A stretch of 50,805 bases of DNA from Akkermansiaceae bacterium (lineage in GTDB: Bacteria > Verrucomicrobiota > Verrucomicrobiia > Verrucomicrobiales > Akkermansiaceae): NCBI GenBank assembly GCA_903908495.1, contig CAIVSK010000077.1:1-50805 (forward strand), written 5' to 3'. Below are positions 25,994-35,130 of the stretch, piece by piece. Made by a program: the position numbers and the translations under genes. A model generated the notes under the pieces. That model searched no databases, was not told the origin of the DNA, and was given only the letters and a program-made list of their open reading frames with translations. Each line of letters begins with the position of its first letter. Within the stretch, counting starts at the first letter, position 1.

Positions 25994-26034
25994 GGGAAGT
26001 TCTGAGGCACTGGCATTGGGCGTCCCGCCGCCAT

Positions 26035-26067
26035 CACGGCCTGCGGCGGGGACGCCGCAGCCACGCC
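26035..26067 (+). repeat. REP-like hairpin repeat, copy 2
   Basis: Same 33 bases as 13769-13801 in the opposite orientation, again downstream of a gene (corA). Upstream GCGTCCCGCCGC at 26020 can also pair with GCGGCGGGGACGC ending at 26055, so two alternative hairpins are possible. Confidence 0.75.
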
Positions 26068-26177
26068 CAGGTGCCCGCACTTGCATCACAGCCCGGGGGT
26101 GCGGCGGCGGCGGGTGCGGATGAATGCGCCGGGCCCACCAGGCAGCCGAGCGCCAGCCTGGCATTGCGCCGACTCCG

Positions 26178-28712
26178 CTATTTTTTGGCCGGGGTGATGA
26201 GTGGCGCACCGGGAATGCTCCACTCGTAGATGCCCATTGCGTAGCGAGCCGTCTTGTTTTGCGTTGCCACTTCCAGCCGCAGGGCGCGGGTGGTCACCGG
26301 CTTGAACTTCACCGTGTTGAACTTGTCCGGCTCGATGCCATAGCCGTCGGGGTTCTCGACTTCCCGCCATTCCTTGCCGCTGAGGTACATCACCCGCCAC
26401 GCTTGCGGCAGACGCACATCGCCCTTGCTCGGTGCCTCGTCGAACCAATACACCGAGCACTCACCAACCGTTAGAGGTTGATCGAAATTACGCCGCACCC
26501 ATTGCGGCTTGCCATGTTCGGCCCCGCCGAACGAATAGGTGGTGAAATGCGGCAACGTCTTGTCGGAGGACGATTTGCCGACCTTGCCGTCGAACATCGC
26601 CTCGTACGGGTCGGTGGTGCCGCCGCGGCTGTACGACGCGAGCGGTTCGGCGGGCAATTGCCACTCACGGGCATCCGCGCCGCTGCCGAGCACCGGCATG
26701 GCCGCCAGGCGCAGGCGCGCCGCGCCCATCGGGATGAGGGTGACCGTCTCGAGGGGCTCGGACGATTTCACAGGGCTGGGTTGGAGAAGGTCGACGAGAC
26801 CGAGGTGGTCTTCCCTCCAATTCGGCAGCTTGCGGGCCTGGGCGGAGATCTCCAGCGGCGTGCCGTCGTGGGTGAAGGGCATGTTGTTAGCCGGCCACGC
26901 TTTGGCCACGACCCGCAGCGTTTGGCCGAGGTTGGCCGGGTCCACCTGCAGGGCGTAGTTCCACGCGGTGGTGGGCACGATTTCCCACGCCGGCCACGGC
27001 TCAGGCAGGTGTTCGGGTTGATAGGCACGGAGCCTCTCGCCGATTTTGAGCGAAAACGTCAGCGGACCGCGGTTGACCGACACGCTGTTGTGGTTGGCCT
27101 TCCACGTGGTGAGACTGAGGTTCATGGGCAGGACCATCACCAGCATGTCGCCGGCATGCCAGGTGCGGGTGAGCCGCAGGAACGTGCCCGGCCGTGCCTG
27201 GACGACAAGCGGGCGGCCGTTGAGCAGGAGCTTCACGGGGCCGTTGCACCACCCCGGCACGCGCAGGTGCAGCGGGAAGGCGGCGGGCGCATCAGATACA
27301 ACCCTGAACTCCACCGTGCCGTCGAAGGGATACCTGGTGACCTCCTCGATGGTGACGGAGACGCCCGTGCCGACGGTGGCTTTGACGATGCTGGGAGCAT
27401 ACATCACGGCGGCCAGGCCGTCGCCGGGGGTGGCCATCCACAGCGCTTGGGCGAAGTATGGCCAGCCCGCGCCGCTGTTGTGTTGGCAGCAGCGGTGGTC
27501 GTGCGGGTTCATCACTTGCATCGGCCCGCCATCGGCAAGCTCGGGGGCCTTGGAGCGGGCATCGGAGTTGACCTGGTTTGGAGATGTTAGATAGCGCAAT
27601 CCCTTGAGGTCGGCGGTCATGGTGGCCGGCAGGGTGTTGAAGGCGATGTTCTCGCAGCGGTCAGCCCACTGGGTGTCGCCGGTGATGCGGGTGAGGATTT
27701 GATGGGATATCATCATCTCCACCGCGCCGCAGGTTTCTATCGCCTGGCGCGGGTCGGTGTAGCCGGGGCGGGCGAATTCATCGCCGCCGAACGCCCCGCC
27801 GGGCACCTGGCCGTAGATGCCGATGATGCTGTCCCAATGGCCCTCGGTGGTGGCGAGGAATTTGGGATCCTTGTTCTGCTGATAGAACAAGGCCGGCTTG
27901 CGGAAGCCTTGGGAAAAATCCACGTTATGGCCGCCGGTGGCGATGGTCAGCCACGACGCGCCGCAGCGTTGGATTTTCGCCGCGAGTTCGAGCAATTGCG
28001 CGTCGCCGGTGCGGTTGTAGAGCCAATAGACGTTTTCGAGTTCATCGGCATTGCGCGGCACCTGCCAGCCACCGGCGAAAAACTTCGGGTCGGGGATGGC
28101 CAGTTCCCACGCGAAATAGCGCCGCATCAACTCCAGCACCCGCTTGTCCCCGGAGTATTCGTGGTAGGCGCGCAGAACGTATAACATGTTCATGTTAGAC
28201 ATCAAATCGTGCTCGCCGCCCGGCTTCAAGTTGCTGCGCGGGCCGAAATACCCGTCGCCGCGCTGGCTGGCGAACATCGTCTCGATCCACGGCATGGCCT
28301 CGGCGATGAGCTTGTTGTCGCCGAGCACAAAGCCCATCGCCGCGAAACCCCGCAACCAGTATGGCACCTCCTCCCAGCCGTTGGATCCAATGCCCTCGGC
28401 GCTCAGCCAGGCGTTGCCCTTGGGATTGCAGAACGAACTGATCTCGGTCAAGTGGCCGACGTAGCCCGCCGCCTGCAGCTCCAACTGCTTGCGCAGCCAG
28501 CCCTGCGGCTTGACGGCTCCGAAAGGCAGTGGGACCAGCGGACTCGCCAGCAAGGGCGGGCGGTTGGCGGCGTAGTGGGTGTTAGGCCGGGTGATGTCGG
28601 GCCGCGCCACCACCTCCAGCGACTCTTGCGCCAGCAGCGGGGTCACTGCCAGCGCCGTGGCCAGCGCCAGCGCCACGCGGCTCAGGCTGGCTTGTGTTGG
28701 ATTGTATTGCAT
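26178..28712 (-). CDS. GH127-like glycoside hydrolase (DUF1680, beta-L-arabinofuranosidase type)
   Basis: The start at 28712 (MQYNPTQASLSRV) gives 844 residues with a signal peptide ending near TPLLAQ; the longer frame adds 36 unlikely residues. The (alpha/alpha)6 catalytic domain covers about 55-470. Glu326 and Cys328 in ETCGAVEMM, with Cys408 and Cys409 in HRCCQHN, correspond to the zinc-thiolate site of GH127, where a Cys is the nucleophile. Beta-sandwich domains follow, the last one resembling a discoidin-like module. It should remove arabinofuranose or a similar sugar outside the cytoplasm. An MFS gene lies upstream, ending 91 bp before this start. Confidence 0.88.
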   Translation of the reverse strand: MQYNPTQASLSRVALALATALAVTPLLAQESLEVVARPDITRPNTHYAANRPPLLASPLVPLPFGAVKPQGWLRKQLELQAAGYVGHLTEISSFCNPKGNAWLSAEGIGSNGWEEVPYWLRGFAAMGFVLGDNKLIAEAMPWIETMFASQRGDGYFGPRSNLKPGGEHDLMSNMNMLYVLRAYHEYSGDKRVLELMRRYFAWELAIPDPKFFAGGWQVPRNADELENVYWLYNRTGDAQLLELAAKIQRCGASWLTIATGGHNVDFSQGFRKPALFYQQNKDPKFLATTEGHWDSIIGIYGQVPGGAFGGDEFARPGYTDPRQAIETCGAVEMMISHQILTRITGDTQWADRCENIAFNTLPATMTADLKGLRYLTSPNQVNSDARSKAPELADGGPMQVMNPHDHRCCQHNSGAGWPYFAQALWMATPGDGLAAVMYAPSIVKATVGTGVSVTIEEVTRYPFDGTVEFRVVSDAPAAFPLHLRVPGWCNGPVKLLLNGRPLVVQARPGTFLRLTRTWHAGDMLVMVLPMNLSLTTWKANHNSVSVNRGPLTFSLKIGERLRAYQPEHLPEPWPAWEIVPTTAWNYALQVDPANLGQTLRVVAKAWPANNMPFTHDGTPLEISAQARKLPNWREDHLGLVDLLQPSPVKSSEPLETVTLIPMGAARLRLAAMPVLGSGADAREWQLPAEPLASYSRGGTTDPYEAMFDGKVGKSSSDKTLPHFTTYSFGGAEHGKPQWVRRNFDQPLTVGECSVYWFDEAPSKGDVRLPQAWRVMYLSGKEWREVENPDGYGIEPDKFNTVKFKPVTTRALRLEVATQNKTARYAMGIYEWSIPGAPLITPAKK

Positions 28713-28803
28713 GGGAAAGCGCAGGCTACGCGGTGCCGGCCCGGCGCTATCGGCATTTCGCGAATTAGGCAGCCGCTGCGCGGAATGACCCATGGAGGGG
28801 CTG

Positions 28804-30084
28804 TTAGTGCTGGCCTTCACGACGGTCCATGATTGCCCGTGGCATCAGCGGCACAATCCCCACCAGCGCCATCGCCGCGGCCGCGTTGATCCAAATCAGG
28901 CCCACCAGGGAGATGTGAAAATGCTGGTTGAGGGTTGAGCCGAACCACGGCGCGAACTGCATCACATTGCTCCACACCGCCATGATCAACCCGTATCCCA
29001 GCGCCTCGCTGCCCTTCGGCGTCGAACGGGCCGCCAGATCAAACAACGGGGCCTGGATGAGCGTGATGACGATCCCGTTCAATGCCTCAATGCAAAACGC
29101 GGCAGGCATGCTGTCATAGAAAAAATACGCGAGGTTGCCCAGCGAGTAGATGATCAGGCCAATGGTCAGCGTCCAGCGCAACGAGAGTTTTCCGCACAGG
29201 ATGCGGAACGCGAGCGCTCCTAACAAACCAAACACGCCGAAGGTCAGCCGCAGGTAACCGATCTGCTCGTAGCTGAATCCCAACTGCCGGATCTGCTTGA
29301 AGGTGATGAGCGTGGCAAAGCTGGGCAGCGCCAGCACCAGCGTGATGACCCCCACCGCCACCCACAGCGATGGATGCTGGAACAAGCCGCTGAGGTTGCG
29401 CCAGGCATTGCGCGCCGACTGGCCCACCGGCACGCCCGGCACCCGCGCCTCGCGCAAAACCACCCAACTGGCGGCCCACAGCACCCCGAAAATCACCGCC
29501 CCAAGGCCGGCCGCCATGCGCAGGCCGCCGGTGGGCCCGTAGCGCGTCGCCAGCAAACCGCTCACCGGCCCGCCTACCAGGAAGCTGATGTTGACGATCA
29601 CCGAGCGCAGCGTCGTCAGCCGGCCGGTGGCAGCGCTGCGGCGCCCCTCCTCGACGATGAGCGCGCCGATGACGGTGCTGACCAACATGAACGCCGCATA
29701 GAGCAGCATGGCCGCACCCAGCATGACAAAGTAACTGGCACTCACCCAGGCCAGAACGAACCAGAGCCCCGCGGCCATGGCCGAGGCAAAGAGGATGTAG
29801 TGCCGCCGCCGCGTCCCGCACAGCGGGATGCTATCGGATAGCAGCCCGGCCAGCGGTTTGAAAGCCCACGGCAGCGTCATGAGCCAGAAGAACCGTGAAA
29901 CTTTTTCGGGATCGCAGCCGAGTTGATTCATCAGCACATTGGTGAGCGGCAATTCACCGATGCTGGTGACCGAGCCCAAAGTGGTGGCGATCAGGCCGAT
30001 GCAGATGAGCGTCATCCCGCGCTGCAACTCGGCCTTGGTGCGGGTGACGGGCAACGCTGACTCGGGTGCTAGAACTGTTTCCAC
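28804..30084 (-). CDS. MFS transporter, BT1/folate-biopterin-transporter-like
   Basis: The 426-residue protein has about 12 membrane segments. FFWLMTLPWAFKPLAGLLSD and the short loop with CGTRRRHYI match the BT1-like branch of the major facilitator family. Substrate is unknown; in bacteria this branch is often next to sugar or cofactor genes. It lies upstream of the GH127-like gene on the same strand with a 91-bp gap, so sugar uptake linked to that hydrolase is possible but unproven. Confidence 0.82.
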   Translation of the reverse strand: METVLAPESALPVTRTKAELQRGMTLICIGLIATTLGSVTSIGELPLTNVLMNQLGCDPEKVSRFFWLMTLPWAFKPLAGLLSDSIPLCGTRRRHYILFASAMAAGLWFVLAWVSASYFVMLGAAMLLYAAFMLVSTVIGALIVEEGRRSAATGRLTTLRSVIVNISFLVGGPVSGLLATRYGPTGGLRMAAGLGAVIFGVLWAASWVVLREARVPGVPVGQSARNAWRNLSGLFQHPSLWVAVGVITLVLALPSFATLITFKQIRQLGFSYEQIGYLRLTFGVFGLLGALAFRILCGKLSLRWTLTIGLIIYSLGNLAYFFYDSMPAAFCIEALNGIVITLIQAPLFDLAARSTPKGSEALGYGLIMAVWSNVMQFAPWFGSTLNQHFHISLVGLIWINAAAAMALVGIVPLMPRAIMDRREGQH

Positions 30085-30451
30085 AAGTTAGTTGGATTGC
30101 GACGGGTGACGCCGGCTTGGCTGCGACGGGTGGTTGGCCGGCTGCCGGCTGCCCGCGCCGCTGCCGCGCCTGGCGGGGAAGCGCTGTGCCAGTGACTCTG
30201 CCGCGATACCAACCATGCTGCGCAAGCTAGGGTGAGCGGCCCGCTTGACAAGCAGAAAATCCGCGGAAAATCCGCCAGTCCCACCGAGTGCATGGTTTTC
30301 ATCATGCAGCAAACCCTCCGGGGCTGATGGTGGCCCCCTCCAGGCAGACACCAAATCGCCAGATCTCCCGCCGCCCGCAAAATTCCCACGAGATTCCTTG
30401 CCAGTGCCGGAATCGCCACCTAGGCTGCCGCTTCAATCAACCCACACGCCC
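30085..30451. promoter_or_regulatory. 367-bp divergent region before the CBS gene
   Basis: No gene is seen. TTGACA at 30245-30250, inside GCTTGACAAGC, could be a -35 element, but the -10 at the right spacing is poor. AAAATCCGC occurs twice in tandem just downstream. Evidence for a promoter is weak. Confidence 0.3.
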
Positions 30452-30901
30452 ATGGAAATCTCCGGCACCGTCCGTCAAATCCTCGCCACTAAAGGCTCCG
30501 AGGTCTCAACCACCACCCCGGAAACCCTCGTTTTTGACGCGCTCACGCTGATGGGCGAAAAAAACATCGGTGCCCTCGTCGTCATGGAGGGCCCCACTGT
30601 GGTGGGTGTCTTTTCTGAACGCGATTACAGCCGCAAGGTCATCCTGCAGGGGAAAACCTCGCGCACCACCCGCGTCGGCGAGATCCTCTCGCAACCCGTC
30701 ATCTGCATCACCCCGGACGACAGCATCGAGGAATGCATGACCCGCATGACCCTCAACCGGATCCGGCATTTGCCGGTGCTCGACGGCGGGCAACTCGCCG
30801 GCTTGGTTTCCATCGGCGACGTGGTCAACTGGATCATGCATGCCCAACGTCACGCAATCCAACAACTCACAGGATACATCAGCGGCCAATACCCGGCCTG
30901 A
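30452..30901 (+). CDS. CBS-pair protein
   Basis: The ATG at 30452 (MEISGTVRQIL) gives 149 residues made of two CBS domains: the first includes TLMGEKNIGALVVMEG and VVGVFSERDYSRKVIL, the second ITPDDSIEECMTRM, IRHLPVLDGGQLAGLVSIGD. Stand-alone CBS pairs bind adenine nucleotides and act as energy sensors; the regulated partner is not evident. The following oxidoreductase starts 60 bp downstream. Confidence 0.9.
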   Translation: MEISGTVRQILATKGSEVSTTTPETLVFDALTLMGEKNIGALVVMEGPTVVGVFSERDYSRKVILQGKTSRTTRVGEILSQPVICITPDDSIEECMTRMTLNRIRHLPVLDGGQLAGLVSIGDVVNWIMHAQRHAIQQLTGYISGQYPA

Positions 30902-30960
30902 GCACCGTGCGCCCCGGCCTGACGCCGGTTTTTTTGAAAAATCCACGGGGCTTCGCCAGT

Positions 30961-32346
30961 ATGACACCGGGCATGGTTCCTCCCATCAACCGCCGCCGTT
31001 TTCTGTGGACCACAGGTGCCGCCGGCCTCGCTGTATCCGCCAGGCTCGGCGCGCAAGCGCCCGCAGTCTCACCTAACGCGAAGCTGCGGGTGCTGTGCAT
31101 CGGCGTGGTTGGCACCATCGGCGGTGAAGACCGCAAGCAGGTTGCCAGCCATCCGCTGGTGGAAATCGCCGGCCTGTGCGACGTCGATGCCGGAGCCCTC
31201 GCCCAGGCCGCCAAGGATCACCCGCACGCATTCCAATGCAGGGATTACCGCGACGCCTTCGCTAACAAGGCCGGCCAGTTCGATGCGGTCATCGTCTCCA
31301 CCCCCGATCACAGCCACGCCCCGATCATGCTCACCGCGCTGGCGCATGGCAAACATGTCTATGGCCAAAAGCCCCTCGTCCATCAGTTGGAAGAACTCGT
31401 CATGATGGAAAATGCGTTGGCCGCCCGCCCCGCGCTGGTCACCCAACTCGGCAACCAGCGCATGGCCTTGGCCGGACGTCGCGCCGCAGTGGAAATCCTC
31501 CGCCAGGGGATGTTAGGCAAGGCCGTCGAGGCGCATATCTGGATCGGCTCGCCCAATGACCGCGCCTATTTCAATCTCGACCGGGCCCTCGCCGAGCCCA
31601 CGCCCCCGCCGCCCAACCTCGACTGGAATCTGTGGCTCGGCGCCTGCGATGAGGTGCCGTATCGCGCCGGAATCGCCCCGGTCGTGTGGCGCTCGTGGTG
31701 GAATTACGGCAGCAATGGTCTGGGTGACTGGGGCTGCCACGTGCTCGACGTGCTGTTCTATGCCTATGACGAATTGCGCTCGCCAATCGCCGTCTTGAAT
31801 CATTGCCCGCTCTCGCCCAACCCGGACTTTCATCCCCATCCGTGCCGCACCACCATCACCTATGCGGTCGAGTCCAACGCCTTCGTCCACAAACAGTTTC
31901 CCATCTATTACAGCGATTCCGGCCAGGCCGCGTCGCGCGCCGCACTGGGCCTGCCCGCAGGTAAATTCGCCGACGACAACATGACGGTGGTCGTTTGCGA
32001 GGGCGGCGTACTCACACTCACTGCCCCTGGCCGCCTCGAAATCTGGCGCGACGGCAAACTCACCCCCGGCCTGAAAATGCCCGGCCTGCCCGAGTTCCCC
32101 CCCCTCAACCACTGGCACGCGTGGGTCGACACCTGCCTCGGCAAGCCAACCGAACTGCGCAGCCCGTTCAAAGACGCCCTGCGCATCACCGAAGCGGTCC
32201 AACTCGCCGTCAAAGCCGGCCGCTACCCCGGCCAGGAACTCCGCTGGGACAAGGCCAGCCTCAGCTTCCCCAACCACCCGCAGGCCACCGCCTCCCTCAT
32301 CCGCCGCACCTATCGCGACGGCTTCGCCCCGCCGCAGGTTGTCTAA
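30961..32346 (+). CDS. Tat-exported Gfo/Idh/MocA-family oxidoreductase
   Basis: The start at 30961 places a Tat-type signal NRRRFLWTTGAAGLAVSA near the N-terminus (461 residues). A Rossmann domain follows (LRVLCIGVVGTIGG, then LCDVDAGAL and VIVSTPDHSHAPI). The family's usual EKP block reads GQKPLVH, keeping the Lys but not the Glu. The C-terminal alpha/beta domain contains SWWNYGSNGLGDWGCHVLD, typical of the secreted clade common in Verrucomicrobia, Planctomycetes and Bacteroidetes. It would act on a sugar or cyclitol with a bound NAD(P), folded before export. Confidence 0.9.
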   Translation: MTPGMVPPINRRRFLWTTGAAGLAVSARLGAQAPAVSPNAKLRVLCIGVVGTIGGEDRKQVASHPLVEIAGLCDVDAGALAQAAKDHPHAFQCRDYRDAFANKAGQFDAVIVSTPDHSHAPIMLTALAHGKHVYGQKPLVHQLEELVMMENALAARPALVTQLGNQRMALAGRRAAVEILRQGMLGKAVEAHIWIGSPNDRAYFNLDRALAEPTPPPPNLDWNLWLGACDEVPYRAGIAPVVWRSWWNYGSNGLGDWGCHVLDVLFYAYDELRSPIAVLNHCPLSPNPDFHPHPCRTTITYAVESNAFVHKQFPIYYSDSGQAASRAALGLPAGKFADDNMTVVVCEGGVLTLTAPGRLEIWRDGKLTPGLKMPGLPEFPPLNHWHAWVDTCLGKPTELRSPFKDALRITEAVQLAVKAGRYPGQELRWDKASLSFPNHPQATASLIRRTYRDGFAPPQVV

Positions 32347-32379
32347 AAAGGAAAATGGAATGGGTTGCAGCGGCGTTTT

Positions 32380-32531
32380 TTACCACAGAGTGCACGCATT
32401 GCAGGCATTGAAGAGGATTACACGGGAAAGATGATCTTGATCTATCAAATCTCAGGCTGCCTCAAGAGGTGAGTGCCAAAAAATCCATAACTCTTTCGCT
32501 ATCCGTGCATTCCGTGCAATCCGTGGTTTCT
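32380..32531. repeat. Imperfect inverted-repeat element
   Basis: The left end ACCACAGAGTGCACGCATTG resembles the reverse complement of the right end, which reads CATTCCGTGCAATCCGTGGT. The interior is AT-richer than the region. ACCACAGAG... and ...ATCCGTGGTTTC strings recur between genes in many bacterial genomes in my recollection, so this looks like a decayed dispersed element. Confidence 0.5.
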
Positions 32532-32577
32532 ACTTTCCTATCTAGGCTAACCGCCGCGACGGCGGGCGGGCTCAGTC

Positions 32578-32615
32578 CATCGGGCATTGCTGTGCCCATC
32601 GGGCATTGCTGTGCC
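32578..32615. repeat. 19-bp tandem duplication
   Basis: CATCGGGCATTGCTGTGCC is present twice, head to tail, at 32578-32596 and 32597-32615, just downstream of the FHA gene end. Confidence 0.8.
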
Positions 32616-32696
32616 TGGAAATAGTGAATGTTTCTTTTACGGGGGTACCAGTGTCCCCCCTCCGCCGCGACAAGGCGCTTTTCTTGTCCGGGGCCG

Positions 32697-33593
32697 CTAC
32701 TGCGGGGCCGCGGCGGGCGATTCCGGTGCTACCGGAGCCTCCGGCGTGGCGGGCGCAACCGAAGCATCCGGCGTGGCGGGTGCAACCGAAGCATCCGGCG
32801 CGGTGGGCGCAACCGAAGCATCCGGCGCGGTGGGCGCAACCGAAGCATCCGGCGTGGCGGGCGCAACCGAAGCATCCGGCGTGGCGGGCGCAACCGAAGC
32901 ATCCGGCGTGGCGGGCGCAACCGAAGCATCCGGCGTGGTGGGCGCTGTGGGAGCGAAGGGTGACTCTTCTGCGGGAGCGGCGGCTGGAGCCGGGGGCGCT
33001 TGGGCATCGTGGATGGCTTTGAGCGTCTTGCCTTTGGCTTGAATGGCACTAAACAGCCAGCCGCCGGTTTCCCGGTAGTGGCGGACCGAAAGTCCGGCAA
33101 AAAACGCCAGCAGCGCAAACAGCAACAGCCCCACAAAAATCGTAAAACCCTTGCCTCCACCAGCTGGCTCAGCGGCGTGCTTGTGCGGTGCGGACTCGCG
33201 CCCCGCCAGCGATTCCGCAGCCGCCGGTGCCATCTCCACCTCCCTGCGGTCCGGTAACTCATCCAGCACTTTTTCGCGCCGCAGCGCGTCGCGCTCCTCG
33301 TCGCTCAATTGAAAATCAAACGCCACATCGCCCAGCCTCACGGTGGCACCATGGCGCAACGCGATCGTATCGCTGCGCCGGCCATCCAATTTGATGCCGT
33401 TGGTCGAGCCCAGATCGCGCAATTCATAACCACCTTCGATGCGCAGCATCTCGGCGTGCCGGACTGAGATGGAGCCGCACTCGATGGCAATATCATTCTC
33501 GCTGCCCCGCCCGATCATTACCACCTGCCGGTCCAGCGGGAAACGATATGGCTGAGGGGTCTTGTCCGGGACGGTGATGGTTACGCGGGGCAT
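32697..33593 (-). CDS. FHA-domain membrane protein with periplasmic repeat tail
   Basis: The 298-residue product opens with an FHA phosphothreonine-binding domain: [28 protein letters not shown] and [11 protein letters not shown] linker and one membrane helix ([20 protein letters not shown], about 150-170) lead to a Pro/Ala-rich tail. The tail holds seven 9-residue units of the form PDASVAPAT or PDASVAPTA. The FHA part would be cytoplasmic and the tail outside. It diverges from the bactofilin gene over 118 bp. A Ser/Thr kinase partner is not in the window. Confidence 0.9.
   Translation of the reverse strand: MPRVTITVPDKTPQPYRFPLDRQVVMIGRGSENDIAIECGSISVRHAEMLRIEGGYELRDLGSTNGIKLDGRRSDTIALRHGATVRLGDVAFDFQLSDEERDALRREKVLDELPDRREVEMAPAAAESLAGRESAPHKHAAEPAGGGKGFTIFVGLLLFALLAFFAGLSVRHYRETGGWLFSAIQAKGKTLKAIHDAQAPPAPAAAPAEESPFAPTAPTTPDASVAPATPDASVAPATPDASVAPATPDASVAPTAPDASVAPTAPDASVAPATPDASVAPATPEAPVAPESPAAAPQ
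32743..32931 (-). repeat. 27-bp coding tandem repeat (7 copies)
   Basis: Seven full 27-bp units start at 32743 and every 27 bases to 32905, with a diverged eighth at 32932. Units 3 and 4 differ by two bases from the rest and are identical to each other, which indicates recent slippage-type duplication. They encode the FHA protein tail. Confidence 0.95.
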
Positions 33594-33711
33594 GAGTTTT
33601 GGGCTGCGGGTTCAACAAGTTCTATCGTACCCGGGGAAAAAATCACGGAAAATCCACCGAAATTTGTTTTGCGTTGCAAATGACCGCTGGCTCTGCTCCA
33701 TTTTGCCCGTC

Positions 33712-34032
33712 ATGGCCAACCCGACAAACGTGCTCTCCAACGGAATCGAAATCACCGGTTCCATCCGCTTCACCAATGACATGATCATCGATGGGAAAAT
33801 CAACGGTGAAATCATGTCCGACAAAGGTCGGGTAACCATCGGCGAAAACGCCGCCATCGTCGGCGACATCACCGCCGGTGAAGTGAAAATTTACGGTAAA
33901 GTGGAGGGCAAAATCACCTCGCAGCGTTGCGAGCTCAAGGATAAGTCGTGCATCAACGGCGACATCAAATCCAAGGTCTTCTCCATGGAGGAAGGCGCCA
34001 AGCTCTCCGGCCGCACCGATATCGGCGGCTGA
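33712..34032 (+). CDS. Bactofilin
   Basis: The ATG at 33712 (MANPTNVLSNGIEITG) gives 106 residues; the longer frame upstream is not bactofilin-like. The sequence is a short beta-helix of the DUF583 family: ITGSIRFTNDMIIDGKINGEI, then GRVTIGENAAIVGDITAGEV with turns every six residues. Bactofilins polymerise into cytoskeletal filaments on the inner membrane and place cell-wall enzymes. It is the first gene ahead of the moxR-bat run, 88 bp before moxR. Confidence 0.93.
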   Translation: MANPTNVLSNGIEITGSIRFTNDMIIDGKINGEIMSDKGRVTIGENAAIVGDITAGEVKIYGKVEGKITSQRCELKDKSCINGDIKSKVFSMEEGAKLSGRTDIGG

Positions 34033-34120
34033 GCACGCTGCGGTCGTTGGAAAAATCGAGCGGGACTTGCCCAAGTCCCGGGACGTTCGCGCGCTTTGGC
34101 GATTGCACAGCGCCGATCCC

Positions 34121-35128
34121 ATGCCAAACTCCGCCAGCCCACCGATGACCACCGAGACCTTGCAACAACACATCGCCGCCACCAGCGGTTGGATCCAGGA
34201 CGTGAAAGACGAGATGGGCAGCGTCCTGGTCGGCCAGGCCGATCTGGTCGACCGCCTGCTCATCGGGCTGCTATGCAACGGCCACATCCTGTTGGAAGGC
34301 GTCCCCGGCTTGGCCAAAACCCTCGCCGTCAAGGCCCTCTCCGGCTCGCTGAACGCCACCTTCGCCCGCTTCCAATTCACCCCGGACCTGTTGCCCGCCG
34401 ATCTGGTCGGCACCATGGTCTACCACCCACAGGGCACCCGCTTCGAGCCCAAGCTCGGGCCGATTTTCAACAATCTGATCCTCGCCGACGAAATCAACCG
34501 CGCCCCGGCCAAAGTCCAAAGCGCGCTGCTGGAAGCCATGCAAGAGCGCCAGGTGACCCTCGGCGACCGCTCCTATCCCCTGCCCCAGCCGTTCCTGGTG
34601 CTCGCCACCCAAAACCCGATCGACCAGGAAGGCACCTATCAACTCCCCGAGGCCCAGCTCGACCGCTTCCTGCTCAAGGTCACCGTCGGCTATCCCAGCA
34701 AGGATGAGGAACTGACGATCCTCGACCGGATGGCCACCTCCGACCCGCCCTATCAGACGCGCCACGTCGCCACCCCCGCCCAGGTGGCCACCTCGCGCGA
34801 ACTGGTCAACCAGGTCTACATCGATCCGGCGGTGCGCCAGTATATCGTCCAATTGATCCACATCACCCGCTTCCCCGCCAAAGTCGATGTGCCAATGAAA
34901 AACCTCGTCCGCGCCGGGGCCTCGCCCCGCGGCACCATCAACCTCGCGCTCACCGCCCGCGCCCGTGCCTTCATGCAAGGCCGTGCCTTTGTCACCCCTC
35001 AGGACGTCAAGGACATGGCCCACGACGTGCTGCGCCACCGCATCCTGCTCACCTACGAGGCCGAGGCCGAGGAAATCACCACCGATGCCATCATCACCCG
35101 CATCCTCAGCAAGGTGCCGGTGCCGTAG
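34121..35128 (+). CDS. moxR: MoxR-family AAA+ ATPase
   Basis: I use ATG 34121 (MPNSASPPM), giving 335 residues; ATG 34145 (MTTETLQQ) is also possible. Walker A GVPGLAKT is at 60-67, Walker B NLILADEIN at 118-126, the MoxR block APAKVQSALLEAMQE follows, then sensor-1 FLVLATQNP and the family's GTYQLPEAQLDRF. MoxR ATPases are chaperone-like and act with VWA-domain proteins, here the DUF58, BatA and BatB products downstream. Confidence 0.95.
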   Translation: MPNSASPPMTTETLQQHIAATSGWIQDVKDEMGSVLVGQADLVDRLLIGLLCNGHILLEGVPGLAKTLAVKALSGSLNATFARFQFTPDLLPADLVGTMVYHPQGTRFEPKLGPIFNNLILADEINRAPAKVQSALLEAMQERQVTLGDRSYPLPQPFLVLATQNPIDQEGTYQLPEAQLDRFLLKVTVGYPSKDEELTILDRMATSDPPYQTRHVATPAQVATSRELVNQVYIDPAVRQYIVQLIHITRFPAKVDVPMKNLVRAGASPRGTINLALTARARAFMQGRAFVTPQDVKDMAHDVLRHRILLTYEAEAEEITTDAIITRILSKVPVP

Positions 35129-35130
35129 GG

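Larger units (their letters stand above)
32347..32696. other. 350-bp non-coding stretch with degenerate repeats
   Basis: No gene is seen. The stretch holds an imperfect inverted element (32380-32531) and a 19-bp tandem duplication (32578-32615). Base composition is lower in GC than the flanking genes. Confidence 0.6.

Noticed and set aside
32743-32931. Regular 27-bp repeats as a CRISPR array
   Set aside because: There are no spacers; the units are contiguous, in frame and encode the tail of the FHA protein.
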